From positions 186,001 to 250,000 of the forward strand of contig NZ_JARRAH010000001.1 in the NCBI RefSeq assembly GCF_030553305.1: 64,000 nt of DNA, written 5' to 3'. Source of the DNA: Halomarina ordinaria. GTDB lineage: Archaea; Halobacteriota; Halobacteria; Halobacteriales; Haloarculaceae. The translations under genes and the position numbers were made by a program. The notes beneath the pieces were generated by a model. It was given only the letters and a program-made list of their open reading frames with translations, was not told where the DNA came from and searched no databases. Numbering within the stretch: the stretch's first letter is position 1; every line of letters starts with the position of its first letter. Below, piece after piece: positions 1-8,426 of this stretch.

Positions 1-20
1 GGTCGTCCTGACGCGGCGAC

Positions 21-626
21 TCACTCACGTGGCGGACGGAACGCCCGGACGGTGTCCCGTTTCCCCCGTTCGACGGCCACCTCGACGCAGCCCACGTCGG
101 TGAAGACGCGGTTCCAGTCGCGGTAGTACAGTGGGACGTCGTCGTCGACGTAGTTCACCTCGTGCTCCCCTTCCCCCTCGTTCTCGACGGTGACGAGGAG
201 GCCGGCCGTGATGCGGGCGAGTTCCGCGTACACCCACTCGGCGTCGGGGTGGAGGTGCTGGAGCGTCTCGACGGAGTAGACCGCGTCGAAGCGGTCGTCC
301 GCGAAGTCGCCGACGACGTCCTCGATGGCGTCGAGGTAGAACGTCCCGGCGTCGGCGAGGTCGGGGTAGACCTCCTCCATCACGTCGAGGGCGTCGTCGT
401 TGACCTCGATACCCGACAGGTCCTCGAACCCCTCCTCGTGGAGGTGTGAGAGGTGGCGCCCCGAACTGCAGCCGAGTTCGAGGACGCGCGCGTCGCGCCC
501 GACGAACCGGTCGAGGAGCGCGTGCACCGTCTCGCTCGTGTCGTCGGGCCCGTAGTAGGCGTAGTACTCCGGGGAGTACTCTCCGGACCGTTCCGCCCAC
601 TGTCGTCGTACCTCGTGAGAATCCAC
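21..626 (-). CDS. class I SAM-dependent methyltransferase
   Basis: A 201-residue Rossmann-fold methyltransferase. The SAM-binding motif I is VLELGCSSGRHL near residues 47-58, followed by an acidic loop (GIEVND) that should hold the ribose and by a motif II/III region (FDAVYSVETLQHLH) typical of methyltransferase-11/12 type enzymes. There is no signal peptide or membrane segment, so it is cytosolic. The substrate cannot be read from the sequence. It is a single gene: the next gene, cspA, lies upstream on the same strand after about 160 nt of unannotated sequence. The ATG at 624-626 is the natural start because the first residues are already helix-like and charged, as in haloarchaeal relatives. 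Confidence 0.9.
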   Translation of the reverse strand: MDSHEVRRQWAERSGEYSPEYYAYYGPDDTSETVHALLDRFVGRDARVLELGCSSGRHLSHLHEEGFEDLSGIEVNDDALDVMEEVYPDLADAGTFYLDAIEDVVGDFADDRFDAVYSVETLQHLHPDAEWVYAELARITAGLLVTVENEGEGEHEVNYVDDDVPLYYRDWNRVFTDVGCVEVAVERGKRDTVRAFRPPRE

Positions 627-788
627 GTTCGAGAACGTGTGCGCGGGCGTAAAGCCCCGTCGGACTCCGACCGGGTGCAGCGGCTCGACGCTCTCGTCGC
701 GTGTGCGAAGACGTGCGACTCTACGAGGGTGGTCGGTCGTCGCAAAACGGTGTGTCGTTCGCCGCCGGTCAGCGGTGTACTGGACTGA

Positions 789-983
789 TTACAGGCGCGT
801 CAGGTTCGACGCGCGGGGCCCCTTGGGGGACTGTTCGATGCTGAACTCTACTTCCTGGCCCTCCTCGAGGTCCGCACCGCCGACGTCTTCCATGTGGAAG
901 AACACGTCGTCGTCCGCGTCGTCCGTCGAGATGAAACCGTAGCCGCCAGTGTCGTTGAAGAAGTCAACGTTTCCTTTCGCCAT
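789..983 (-). CDS. cspA: cold-shock domain protein
   Basis: A 64-residue single cold-shock domain (OB fold) protein that binds single-stranded RNA/DNA. Both RNA-binding signatures are visible: the RNP1-like GGYGFIS near residues 13-19 and the RNP2-like VFFHMED near 27-33. The C-terminal half is acidic (DLEEGQEVEF), as usual for halophiles. The reading frame stays open upstream, but the ATG at 981-983 gives the family's normal length and begins with the usual MAKGNVDFF. A TATA-like stretch on the minus strand (CTTATG, about 1009-1014) lies roughly 28 nt before the ATG, so the mRNA is probably leaderless. The palindrome GTGGTACCAC at 1030-1039 sits further upstream. Confidence 0.96.
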   Translation of the reverse strand: MAKGNVDFFNDTGGYGFISTDDADDDVFFHMEDVGGADLEEGQEVEFSIEQSPKGPRASNLTRL

Positions 984-1225
984 TGCTTCTGAACACACCG
1001 TAGCTCGACGCATAAGACTTCCGAGGTTTGTGGTACCACGGGGGTAGTGTTTTGGACGGAATTCTACACCGACCGGAATATTCGAGACAGCCGACCACAG
1101 TGTCGGGTTCGGCGCGGGACGCACGTCGGACCGTCGGTGACCACGTCGGCTTTGGGGGTATCCGTCGTTCGGGTCCGGGCGTACCGGAGACGGCGTGGAC
1201 GGTGCTCGGTGCTCCCGGACGACTC

Positions 1226-1834
1226 TCACCCGGTGACGACGATGACGACGAAGAACGCGAGGACCACCTCGTTGACGAGCCAGGAGTTGGTCTCCATCCA
1301 GTCGCGGACGTCCGGCAGGGCCGCCTCGCCGCGTTCACCGAGCGCGAGCACAGCGAGTGCCGGCAGGGCGAGGAGGAGGGCCGTCAGGGCGACGAATCCG
1401 GCGGCGTCGGTCAGCGGGAGGCCGTGTCCAGCGAGGTACGACCCGACGGCGACCGAGGTGAGGAGGTCGCTCGGGAAGAACCCCAGGAGGAGGAAGCCGA
1501 GCCTGAAGGAGAACCGCGGACTCGCGCTCCCGAGTCTCCCCATCCACGCAGGCGGCTCCGCCTCCTCGCGGCTCCGGTAGGTGTCGACCATGGCCGCGAG
1601 GAGGACCACGACCACCACGGCGTCCAGCAGCGGCCGCGACGCCCCCTGGCTCGCGGCACCGCTCCCGAGCAGGTACGCCAGCGCGACGACGGTGCTGATG
1701 GAGAGGCACGCGCCGAGGACGAACAGCGCGGAGTTGCGCCGCCACCGCTCGCTCGTGGCGAGGAAGACGGCACTGAGTAGCTGTGGCCCGGCGACCATCA
1801 CGATGGCGAGCGGGAGGACGGTCAGGAGGCTCAT
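1226..1834 (-). CDS. GAP/Sap-family polytopic membrane protein
   Basis: A 202-residue integral membrane protein with about six hydrophobic segments. It starts MSLLTVLPLAIVMVAGPQ, has a cytosolic loop near residues 85-105 (YRSREEAEPPAWMGRL), and ends with a TM segment (LAFFVVIVVTG). The topology and the GFFPSDLL-like segment fit the GAP (Sap, sulfolipid-addressing protein) family found in actinobacteria and haloarchaea, whose members are thought to export lipids or other small molecules. The start at 1834 is preferred over 1930 because the extra 32 residues are polar, Arg/Gly-rich and poorly halophilic. It is transcribed alone, toward cspA. Confidence 0.72.
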   Translation of the reverse strand: MSLLTVLPLAIVMVAGPQLLSAVFLATSERWRRNSALFVLGACLSISTVVALAYLLGSGAASQGASRPLLDAVVVVVLLAAMVDTYRSREEAEPPAWMGRLGSASPRFSFRLGFLLLGFFPSDLLTSVAVGSYLAGHGLPLTDAAGFVALTALLLALPALAVLALGERGEAALPDVRDWMETNSWLVNEVVLAFFVVIVVTG

Positions 1835-2003
1835 CGCCGTCCGTGGACCGTCTGCCCCGCCCCGCCGGTCGACAGCGTGACCCACCCCCTTCGAAGCGGC
1901 TTGCCGATCATGACGAGAGGTGGACAGCAATACGTATCAAATTTGTTTCGTGTGTGGCGGAATATGTGAGTCGGCGTCTCGTCCCCGGGCGGCGCTCACC
2001 CCT

Positions 2004-2423
2004 TCACCGGACGACCGTCACCGGGACCGGCGACCGCTGGAACACCGCCTTCGCGACGTCCCCGACGAACAGGCGCGACTGCAGGTCGCCGCCGTGGCTC
2101 CCGACGACCACGAGGTCGAAGTCCGCCGCGCGGTCGACGATGACGCGTCCCGGGTTCCCCAGGCCGACCTCGGTGTCGACGTCGACCCCGTGGCGCGCCG
2201 CGACGTCGCGGGCGGACGCGAACACCCCCTCCGCGAGGTCCGCCGCGGCGTCCCCGAGGTCCTCCTCGAGGACGAGGCGCAGCGCCTTGCCCATCATCGG
2301 CGACGGTTCGCCGACGACGTACAGGAGCGTGACCTCGGCGTCGGGGTGCGTTTCGAGCGCGTATTCGAGCGCCCGGGTGGCCATCTCCGAGCCGTCGATC
2401 GGGACGAGGACGCGCGAGACCAT
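2004..2423 (-). CDS. universal stress protein, UspA family
   Basis: A 139-residue UspA-fold protein. It begins MVSRVLVPIDGSEMATRALEYAL, the usual first strand and nucleotide-facing loop, and contains the ATP-binding G-x2-G-x9-G(S/T)-type motif in altered form (VVVGSHGGDLQSRLFVGDVAKAVFQ, residues about 103-127) with the conserved VPVTVVR C-terminus. The start at 2423 is the family start; a longer in-frame extension would be Arg/Ser-rich and reads like a shadow of the neighbouring phosphate permease. It lies 55 nt downstream of the PiT permease on the same strand, and a UspA next to a transporter is a common haloarchaeal arrangement. It probably regulates or senses energy state for that transporter. 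Confidence 0.9.
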   Translation of the reverse strand: MVSRVLVPIDGSEMATRALEYALETHPDAEVTLLYVVGEPSPMMGKALRLVLEEDLGDAAADLAEGVFASARDVAARHGVDVDTEVGLGNPGRVIVDRAADFDLVVVGSHGGDLQSRLFVGDVAKAVFQRSPVPVTVVR

Positions 2424-2478
2424 GGCTCCCGTATCGGGCGGGGGGTGATAAACTCGCGTGCCGGGGGAGCGGGGGTAG

Positions 2479-3603
2479 TCAGAGCCCGAAGACGGGGACG
2501 AACCGGAAGGTGAGGTACGAGCCGACCGTCGCCACCAGCGGGACGACGTTCTGCATGAGGACGACCCGGGCCGTCGTCGCCGGGTCGAAGAGGTCCGAGG
2601 CACGGGGGACGTCGGCCGGGCGCTGGTCGAGCGGTCCGACGTCCTCGCCGCGGATGGCGCCCGGGAAGGTGATGGGTCGGGTCGCGCGCCCCCAGCCCAG
2701 CCCGATGATGGACATCGTGGCGATGACGACGAAGCTCGCGGGGATGCCGATGGCCGACAGGAAGACGACGAGCGTCGCGCTCACCGTCGCGACGACGATG
2801 GCGGCCGTGAGGGGGAGTTCGGTGATGTCGCTGCCCATCGTCTCGAGGGTCCGCCGGGCGATGGTGAACGCCCCGATGCCGACGGCGACCCCGCCGATGG
2901 CGATGGCGGGGTTCATCTCGAGGACGCCGCTGCCGACCAGCGGCGCGATGGCGTTCGCGATGTTCGAGGTGCCGGAACTGAACGCCATCAGACAGCCGAT
3001 GGCGATGACCGTCGCCACGCCGAACAGTTCGCGGCGGTTCGTCGTCTCCGTCGGCCTGGGGCGAGGGAGGACGCCCGAGCGGTCGAGTTCGAGCAGCGGC
3101 CCGTCGCTTCGCTCCATCGCGACCACCCGGTTGAGGCGCGTGTAGAAGTACCGGCCGATGACCAGCGAGACCCAGAAGCCGATGACGGGGGCGACGAGCC
3201 ACCAGGTCGCTATCTCGCCCATCACGGCCCAGTTGAGTTCCTCGCTCGCGAGGCCGAGGCCGGCGATGGCGCCGACGGCCGTCATCGACGTGGAGGCGGG
3301 GACGCCGAAGACGTTGCCGACGAACAGCGCCAGCCCGATGAAGAAGAGGACGCCGATGCTCGTCTCCAGCGTGAAGACCCCCGGGTCGAACACCAGTTCC
3401 CGCCCGAGGGTGTCGACGACACGCCGGCCGATTGTCCACGCGCCGACGAAGAAGAAGACGGTCATGAGGCCGGCGGCCGTCGCCTTCGAGACCGCGCCGG
3501 CGCCGACCGCGGGCCCGAACGCCGGCCCCGTCGTCGACCCACCGATGTTGTAGCCGACGAACACGGCCACGAGGATACCGCCGAGAAACAGGACGTCAGT
3601 CAT
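2479..3603 (-). CDS. inorganic phosphate transporter, PiT family
   Basis: A 374-residue polytopic protein (about 10 TM segments) of the PiT cation/phosphate symporter family. The duplicated PiT signature is visible near the N-terminus (VGYNIGGSTTGPAFGPAVGAG) and again in the second half (FSSGTSNIANAIAPLVGSG), with a central cytosolic loop around residues 165-195 rich in Arg/Glu (MERSDGPLLELDRSG). It imports phosphate with Na+ or H+ across the cytoplasmic membrane. The ATG at 3601-3603 fits, because the first TM begins immediately (MTDVLFLGGILVAVFVG). The downstream gene on the same strand is UspA, likely co-transcribed. Confidence 0.93.
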   Translation of the reverse strand: MTDVLFLGGILVAVFVGYNIGGSTTGPAFGPAVGAGAVSKATAAGLMTVFFFVGAWTIGRRVVDTLGRELVFDPGVFTLETSIGVLFFIGLALFVGNVFGVPASTSMTAVGAIAGLGLASEELNWAVMGEIATWWLVAPVIGFWVSLVIGRYFYTRLNRVVAMERSDGPLLELDRSGVLPRPRPTETTNRRELFGVATVIAIGCLMAFSSGTSNIANAIAPLVGSGVLEMNPAIAIGGVAVGIGAFTIARRTLETMGSDITELPLTAAIVVATVSATLVVFLSAIGIPASFVVIATMSIIGLGWGRATRPITFPGAIRGEDVGPLDQRPADVPRASDLFDPATTARVVLMQNVVPLVATVGSYLTFRFVPVFGL

Positions 3604-3693
3604 AATTGAACCTGTGAACGACGGACCCGAATACCCATAGCGGTTGTGTCTGTCGCCGGTCAGTCGTCGGACCGTCCGCGTCCCCCGTCGTCG

Positions 3694-4356
3694 CTACTCG
3701 GCGTCCGACCGGGCGTCCGGTTCCTCGCCGTCCGCGTCGTCCGCGTCGTCCGTCTCCATCTCCGCGTCGTCGCGCTCGTCCCCGCCCGGGGGTGGCGACG
3801 CCGTCTCCCCGGAGAGGCCGTCGAGTCGCTCGCCCCGCGCCTGGGCGGAGGCCAACCGTTCGTCCACCGTCCGCTCGACGGTCTCGCCCATCTTTTCCTC
3901 GACGGTCCTGTCGACTTTCTCCTCAACGGTTTCGCCGACCTTCTCGTCGACGGTCTTCTCGACCGTCTCGCCGACCGTTTTCTCGACGGTTTCACCGACC
4001 GTCTTCTCGACGGTTTCGCCGACCTTCTCGTCGACCGTTTTCTCGACCGTCTCGCCGACGGTCTTCTCGACGGTTTCACCGACCGTTTTCTCGACCGTTT
4101 CGCCGACCTTCTCGTCGACGGTCTTCTCGACCGTCTCCCCGACCGTCTTCTCGACCGTCTCGCTGACGGCGGTGGTCATCCACTCGGGGTCGAAGCGCGC
4201 CATCTTCCAGGCGATGTGGATGACGAACGAGACCAGCACGCCGAAGCCGAACGCGAGGCCGGTCTCGGTCCCGACGAGCAGTATCAGGCCCACCGAGACG
4301 AATATCAACACCCCGTAGGCGAGGTCGACGATGCTGTCGACGCGATTCGGGTTCAT
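3694..4356 (-). CDS. two-TM membrane protein with strict tetrapeptide repeat
   Basis: A 220-residue protein of unrecognised family. Residues 8-28 and 33-50 are two hydrophobic segments. Residues 64-167 are 26 consecutive four-residue units, each starting with Val (Met once): VGET and VEKT alternate, interrupted by VDEK at units 5, 12 and 19. The C-terminal 45 residues are acidic and Pro/Gly-rich, so probably disordered. The start at 4356 gives a short N-terminus before the first TM; the reading frame is open to 4554, but those 66 residues are not protein-like. The repeat domain would lie on one face of the membrane as a long, highly charged rod. No catalytic motif is seen. It is a single gene near the UspA/PiT pair. 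Confidence 0.8.
   Translation of the reverse strand: MNPNRVDSIVDLAYGVLIFVSVGLILLVGTETGLAFGFGVLVSFVIHIAWKMARFDPEWMTTAVSETVEKTVGETVEKTVDEKVGETVEKTVGETVEKTVGETVEKTVDEKVGETVEKTVGETVEKTVGETVEKTVDEKVGETVEEKVDRTVEEKMGETVERTVDERLASAQARGERLDGLSGETASPPPGGDERDDAEMETDDADDADGEEPDARSDAE
3856..4167 (-). repeat. 12-bp coding tandem repeat with 84-bp higher-order unit
   Basis: The coding sequence repeats in steps of 12 bp (one tetrapeptide), 26 times. VDEK units recur every seven tetrads, giving an 84-bp macro-unit of VDEK plus three VGET-VEKT pairs. Synonymous differences between copies (for example gtctt versus gtttt in the Lys-Thr-Val codons) show that the copies have been kept at protein level rather than being freshly expanded DNA. 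Confidence 0.95.
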
Positions 4357-4389
4357 CGTCCGGTACCCCCGGGACGCGTCGGCGTCGCT

Positions 4390-4407
4390 CCCCGCCCGCG
4401 GGCGGGG
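4390..4407. repeat. 18-bp perfect GC palindrome
   Basis: CCCCGCCCG is followed directly by its reverse complement CGGGCGGGG. It sits 34 bp upstream of the start of the tetrad-repeat gene and about 150 bp before the first glycosyltransferase gene on the other strand. It could be an operator, or a chance product of GC-rich spacer. Confidence 0.5.
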
Positions 4408-4530
4408 GGACCTCCCTCCGTCGACTGCCTGCTCGCTGTGTGTCTCATCTGTGGTGGTCGGTACTCCGTCTCCTGTTCGGGGCAGGGAGAGAAACCCTTT
4501 GGGATGACGGCGTCGGGGGAGAGAGTAAGC

Positions 4531-4536
4531 GTTTTG
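4531..4536 (+). promoter_or_regulatory. TATA-like element for first glycan-locus gene
   Basis: AGCGTTTTG lies 26-31 nt before the ATG at 4562, the distance expected for a leaderless haloarchaeal transcript. Similar (A/C)(A/G)CG(C/T)TTT elements sit at the same distance before the genes at 38610, 40222 and 57067. Confidence 0.5.
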
Positions 4537-4561
4537 CGCGTCGGAAGAACTCATTGGAACG

Positions 4562-5647
4562 ATGAGGATTCTGAGGGTCGCCCAGAAGGTCTACCCGGAG
4601 GTGAGGGGCGGTGGTCCCTACCACGTCCACGCGCTGAGTCGGGACCAGGCGGCGGCGGGACACGACGTGACGGTACTCACCCTCGCGGACGACGACGAGG
4701 AGGCGGGGGTCACGCGCCGCGACGGCTACCGCGTGGTCAAGCGCGCCCCGACGACGACGCTCGCGGGCAACGGCATCTCCCTCGGCGTCGCGAACTACCT
4801 GCGCCGGGCCGACGAGTTCGACGTCGTCCACGCCCACTCGCACCTCTACTTCTCGACGAACCTCGCGGCGCTCCGCCGACGAGTGGGCGGCCCCCCGCTC
4901 GCCATCACGAACCACGGTCTCTACTCGCAGAACGCCCCCGAGTGGGTGTTCGACGCCTACCTCAAGTCGCTCGGGCGCTGGACGTTCAACCGCGCCGACA
5001 GGGTGTTCTGCTACACCGACGTCGACCGCCGCCGGGTGCGCGAGTTCGACGTCGGCAGCGAGATTCGCGTCGTCTCGAACGGCATCGACACCGAGCGCTA
5101 CGCGCCCGAGGGGCCGGAGAGCGACCTCGTCGACCCCGACGTGCCGTCGGTCGTCTTCGTCGGCCGACTCGTCGAGGGCAAGCGTCCCGAGACGGTGCTG
5201 CGCGCCGTCGACCGCCTCGCCGCGACGTTCCCGGACGTGACGCTCTACCTCTGCGGGGAGGGGCCGCTGGAGGGTGACTTGCGTCGCCTCGCCGGGGAGC
5301 TAGCCGCCGACGTCGAGTTCCTCGGCTACGTCGACCAGGAGGAGATGCCGGCGGTCTACCGGAGCGCGGACGCGATGATGCTCCCGAGTCGGGCCGAGGG
5401 CGTCCCCCGGACGGTGCTGGAGTCGCTCGCCTCCGGGACGCCCGTCGTCGCGAGCGACCTCGAACAGGTCCGCACCGTCGACTCGCCGTACCTCCGTCTC
5501 GTCCCCCTCGACGACGTCTCCGGGTTCACGTCGGCGCTCGAAACGTTCCTCCGCGAGCGCCCCGACGACGTCGACCTCTCCCCGGAGTACCGCTGGGACC
5601 GGACCGTCGAGGAGACGACCCGCGAACTGCGCGCGCTCGTCGGATGA
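4562..5647 (+). CDS. glycosyltransferase family 4
   Basis: A 361-residue GT-B fold retaining glycosyltransferase. The N-terminal acceptor domain has the glycine-rich loop (YPEVRGGGPYHVHALSR, residues 12-28) and HAHSHLYF. The C-terminal nucleotide-sugar domain has FVGRLVEGKRPE near residue 198 and the E-x7-E motif in SRAEGVPRTVLESLASGTPVV (around residues 278-298). It adds a sugar from an NDP donor to a lipid-linked or other acceptor at the cytosolic membrane face. The next glycosyltransferase overlaps its stop by 4 nt (ATGA), so the two are translationally coupled. The specific sugar cannot be told. Confidence 0.93.
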   Translation: MRILRVAQKVYPEVRGGGPYHVHALSRDQAAAGHDVTVLTLADDDEEAGVTRRDGYRVVKRAPTTTLAGNGISLGVANYLRRADEFDVVHAHSHLYFSTNLAALRRRVGGPPLAITNHGLYSQNAPEWVFDAYLKSLGRWTFNRADRVFCYTDVDRRRVREFDVGSEIRVVSNGIDTERYAPEGPESDLVDPDVPSVVFVGRLVEGKRPETVLRAVDRLAATFPDVTLYLCGEGPLEGDLRRLAGELAADVEFLGYVDQEEMPAVYRSADAMMLPSRAEGVPRTVLESLASGTPVVASDLEQVRTVDSPYLRLVPLDDVSGFTSALETFLRERPDDVDLSPEYRWDRTVEETTRELRALVG

Positions 5648-6918
5648 GCGCCGGCGGCGAGCGCGTCACGGTCGTCTTCTTTCGCACCGGGTACGACTCG
5701 CTCGGCGGCGGGTCGAAGATGCTCCTGCGCCTGCTCGAGCGCCTCGACCGCGAGCGGTTCGAGCCGGTGCTGTTGACCCAGCGCGAGGACGGCGTGGCGC
5801 GTCGCGCTCGCGAGGCCGGCGTCGAGGTGCGCGTCGTCCCCTACCGGGGGGTGCTCGACACGTACGACGGCGGATTGCTGGACGCCGGGCCGAGGCGCGT
5901 GCCACGGCTGGGGTTCAGGATACTCCAGTTCAACGCCGAGGCGCGCGACGTCTTCGCCCGCGCCGACGTGCTCTGGTGTAACGGCCTGCGGACGTACCTG
6001 ACCGCCCTCCCGGCCTCGCTGGCGGGGTCGGCACCCGTGGTCTGGAACATCGGCCTCCTGCGCGAGTCGACGGGGGCGGTTCGCCACCTCAACCGCCTCG
6101 CGCTCGCGACGACCGACTACGCGTTCATCGAGTCGCGCCGACAGGCGCGACGGGGGTTCACGGCGGCGCAGTACCGCGCGTACCGCGAGAAGCTCGTCGT
6201 CTTCCACAAGGGTATCGACACCGAGGAGTTCGACCCGCGGCGGGTCGAGGCCGGTGGGGTGGAGGCGAGCGGGGCCGACGAGGGGGCGACCGGCGGGGCG
6301 GACGAGCGCGCGTCGTCGTCCGGGTGGGTCGACGAGTGGAGCGTCGGCCAGGGTGAGGGCGACCGGCCGCTCCGCGTCGGCACCGCCGCCCTCATCAACC
6401 CGCGGAAGGGGCTCGACGACCTCCTCGCCGCGGCCCGCCTCCTCGCCGAGTCGCGCGACGACGTCGTCTTCGCCGTCGCCGGGGCGCCTGCCCGACCGGA
6501 GGACGAGGCGCACCTGGCGGACCTGCTCGCGCAGCGCGAGGCCTACGGCCTCACCGAGCGGGTCTCCTTCCTCGGCTGGGTCGAGGACGTCCCGTCGTAC
6601 CTCGCCGGTCTCGACGTCTTCGTCCTCCCCTCGCACAACGAGGGCATCCCGGGGGCGGTCCGGGAGGCGTCGGCGATGGAACTCCCGGTGGTCGCGACGG
6701 ACGTCGGCGGGACGGCGGACGTCGTCGCAGACGGCGTCACCGGCCTGCTGGTCGACCCCGGCGAGCCGGCGGACCTGGCGGCGGCCGTCGAGCGCCTGCT
6801 CTCGAACCCCGACGAGCGACGGGCGATGGGCGAGCGTGGGCGGCGTCGAATCGTCGAGTCGTTCTCGCTGCGCTCGTACGTCGCCGACTACGAGTCGTTC
6901 CTCGCGCGCGTCGCCTGA
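5644..6918 (+). CDS. glycosyltransferase family 4
   Basis: A 424-residue GT-B fold enzyme. The N-terminal domain has the loop FFRTGYDSLGGGSKMLLRLLE. The C-terminal domain has the donor-site motif HNEGIPGAVREASAMELPVVATDVGG with both catalytic-region glutamates. An unusual Gly/Ala/Ser/Glu-rich insertion (about residues 203-238) sits between the two domains, probably a flexible acidic linker. It overlaps the preceding GT4 gene by 4 nt, forming a two-gene operon. Its 3' end overlaps the 3' end of the convergent polymerase gene by 31 nt, so each transcript is antisense to the end of the other. Confidence 0.92.
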   Translation: MSAGGERVTVVFFRTGYDSLGGGSKMLLRLLERLDRERFEPVLLTQREDGVARRAREAGVEVRVVPYRGVLDTYDGGLLDAGPRRVPRLGFRILQFNAEARDVFARADVLWCNGLRTYLTALPASLAGSAPVVWNIGLLRESTGAVRHLNRLALATTDYAFIESRRQARRGFTAAQYRAYREKLVVFHKGIDTEEFDPRRVEAGGVEASGADEGATGGADERASSSGWVDEWSVGQGEGDRPLRVGTAALINPRKGLDDLLAAARLLAESRDDVVFAVAGAPARPEDEAHLADLLAQREAYGLTERVSFLGWVEDVPSYLAGLDVFVLPSHNEGIPGAVREASAMELPVVATDVGGTADVVADGVTGLLVDPGEPADLAAAVERLLSNPDERRAMGERGRRRIVESFSLRSYVADYESFLARVA

Positions 6919-8426
6919 GCGACGCCCCCCGCGCCTCGTGCCGCCGCGTCCGTACCTGCGTTCGTCCCCGCCGCCTCGGCGTCGACGGCCGCGCAGAGCC
7001 CCCACAGCGGTATCGCACAGACGTAACTGAGCAGCGTCAGGTGGTCGAAGACGGCGAGGGTGGTGAGGCCGAGGAAGCCACAGAGGAAGCCGAGGGCGGG
7101 CAGCGAGCGCTCCGCGACCGAGGTGGCGGCGCTCGCGAGCACCGACACCTGTGCGCCGACGTAGAGCAGCAGGCCGACCAGCCCCGTCTCGGCCGCGAGC
7201 GAGAGGTAGGCGCTGTGGATGGGTCTGCGGTTCGCGCCGAATTCGTGGGCGTGTTCGACGAAGTTGCCGCCGCCGATGCCGGCGACGGGGTGGTCGGCGG
7301 CGAGCGCGAACCCCGCGCGGTACTGCGCGAGGCGGCTGTCGAGGTTGCGCGCGTCGACCAGCGGGAGGGCGTCGGCGACCGACAGGAGCAGTTCCGGCGC
7401 GCGCGTGACGGCGACGATGGCGGCCACGAGCGCGAGGTAGCCGAGGAGGGCGCAGCCGAAGACGACCGAGCGTCGCTCGAGCAGGCCGAGGGCGTCGCAG
7501 GCGAAGGCGACGAGGAGCGCGACGCAGGCGACGAGGTAGGCGGCCTGGCCGGCGCTCGTGTACGTCAGCGCGAGGAGCGCGCCGGTCGCGCCGACACCGC
7601 CGACCGCGAGGGGGAGCGCGCCGGCGCGCCAGCGCTCGGCGAGCAGGCCGACGCCGACGGGGACGAGCAGCGTCGCGAGCGCCGCCAGCCGGTAGGACAT
7701 GCCCGTGAACCCGGCGACGTGGGTCCCCGAGCGGAACGGGCCGACCGCCTCGAACGCGTTGTCGACGGGTTCGCCGAGCGTCGAGAGGCCGAAGGAGTCG
7801 CCGTTGACCACCTGCGCGACCGCGAGCAGGAGGTGGGCGCAGAGCACGACCACCAGCGCGAGCGGGACGGCGCGGGGGCCGAGCGCCCCGCTCCGTACCG
7901 TGTAGTAGACGGCGACGTAGGTCAGCCAGCACTGGCCGACGAGGAGGGCGAAGTACACCGCCGCGCGGGTGTCGAGCGGCCGGCCGAGGGCGACGGGGAC
8001 GAGCGTCCAGAGGGCGAACAGGCCGAGGGCGACGCCCGCGGGCGGGAGGTCGCGGGGCAGGCGGTCGCGGTGCAACACGAGCAGGCCGAGCGCCAGAAGC
8101 AGCGGCCCCTGGAAGAGCCAGAGCTTCGGGCCGAGCTGGGAGGCGTACTCCCCCGCACGCCCGGTAAGGGGGTAGTCGGCGGAGAACGTCGCGAGGGTGA
8201 CCAGGAGGACGACGCTCCCGCCGAGGAGCTGTCGACGGGCCGCGAGGTAGGCGTAGACGCCCGCGAGCGCGGCGACGACGGCGTAGAGCGGCGTCACGTC
8301 CGCACGGGTGGCCAGCGGCGCGAACAGGAACAGCCCGCAGACGAGCAGCGCGACGGTGGCGAGGACGTCCGTCCGCGAGCAGTCTGCGTCCGCGCGCAGG
8401 AGCGCCGCCAGCGACGGCGTGGTCAT
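6888..8426 (-). CDS. O-antigen polymerase/ligase-like (Wzy/WaaL) membrane protein
   Basis: A 512-residue protein with about 11-12 TM segments and one large outward loop. That loop carries the Wzy_C/WaaL-type signature: ARNLDSRLAQYRAG, then HPVAGIGGGNF and HSAYLSLAAETGLVGLL. Family members join or ligate lipid-linked glycan repeat units on the outside of the membrane. The start at 8426 (MTTPSLAALLRAD) is chosen because it gives the normal length and the 4-nt ATGA overlap with the upstream glycosyltransferase; the longer frame upstream is an Arg-rich shadow. A second, distantly similar polymerase-ligase lies at 21244-22641. Confidence 0.88.
   Translation of the reverse strand: MTTPSLAALLRADADCSRTDVLATVALLVCGLFLFAPLATRADVTPLYAVVAALAGVYAYLAARRQLLGGSVVLLVTLATFSADYPLTGRAGEYASQLGPKLWLFQGPLLLALGLLVLHRDRLPRDLPPAGVALGLFALWTLVPVALGRPLDTRAAVYFALLVGQCWLTYVAVYYTVRSGALGPRAVPLALVVVLCAHLLLAVAQVVNGDSFGLSTLGEPVDNAFEAVGPFRSGTHVAGFTGMSYRLAALATLLVPVGVGLLAERWRAGALPLAVGGVGATGALLALTYTSAGQAAYLVACVALLVAFACDALGLLERRSVVFGCALLGYLALVAAIVAVTRAPELLLSVADALPLVDARNLDSRLAQYRAGFALAADHPVAGIGGGNFVEHAHEFGANRRPIHSAYLSLAAETGLVGLLLYVGAQVSVLASAATSVAERSLPALGFLCGFLGLTTLAVFDHLTLLSYVCAIPLWGLCAAVDAEAAGTNAGTDAAARGAGGVAQATRARNDS

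Noticed and set aside
3646-5277. 543-codon plus-strand frame opposite the tetrad-repeat gene
   Set aside because: Its LLDRLADRFLDGF-like repeats are the antisense reading of the 12-bp repeat, and the rest is Arg/Pro-rich; the minus-strand gene has halophilic composition and TM segments.
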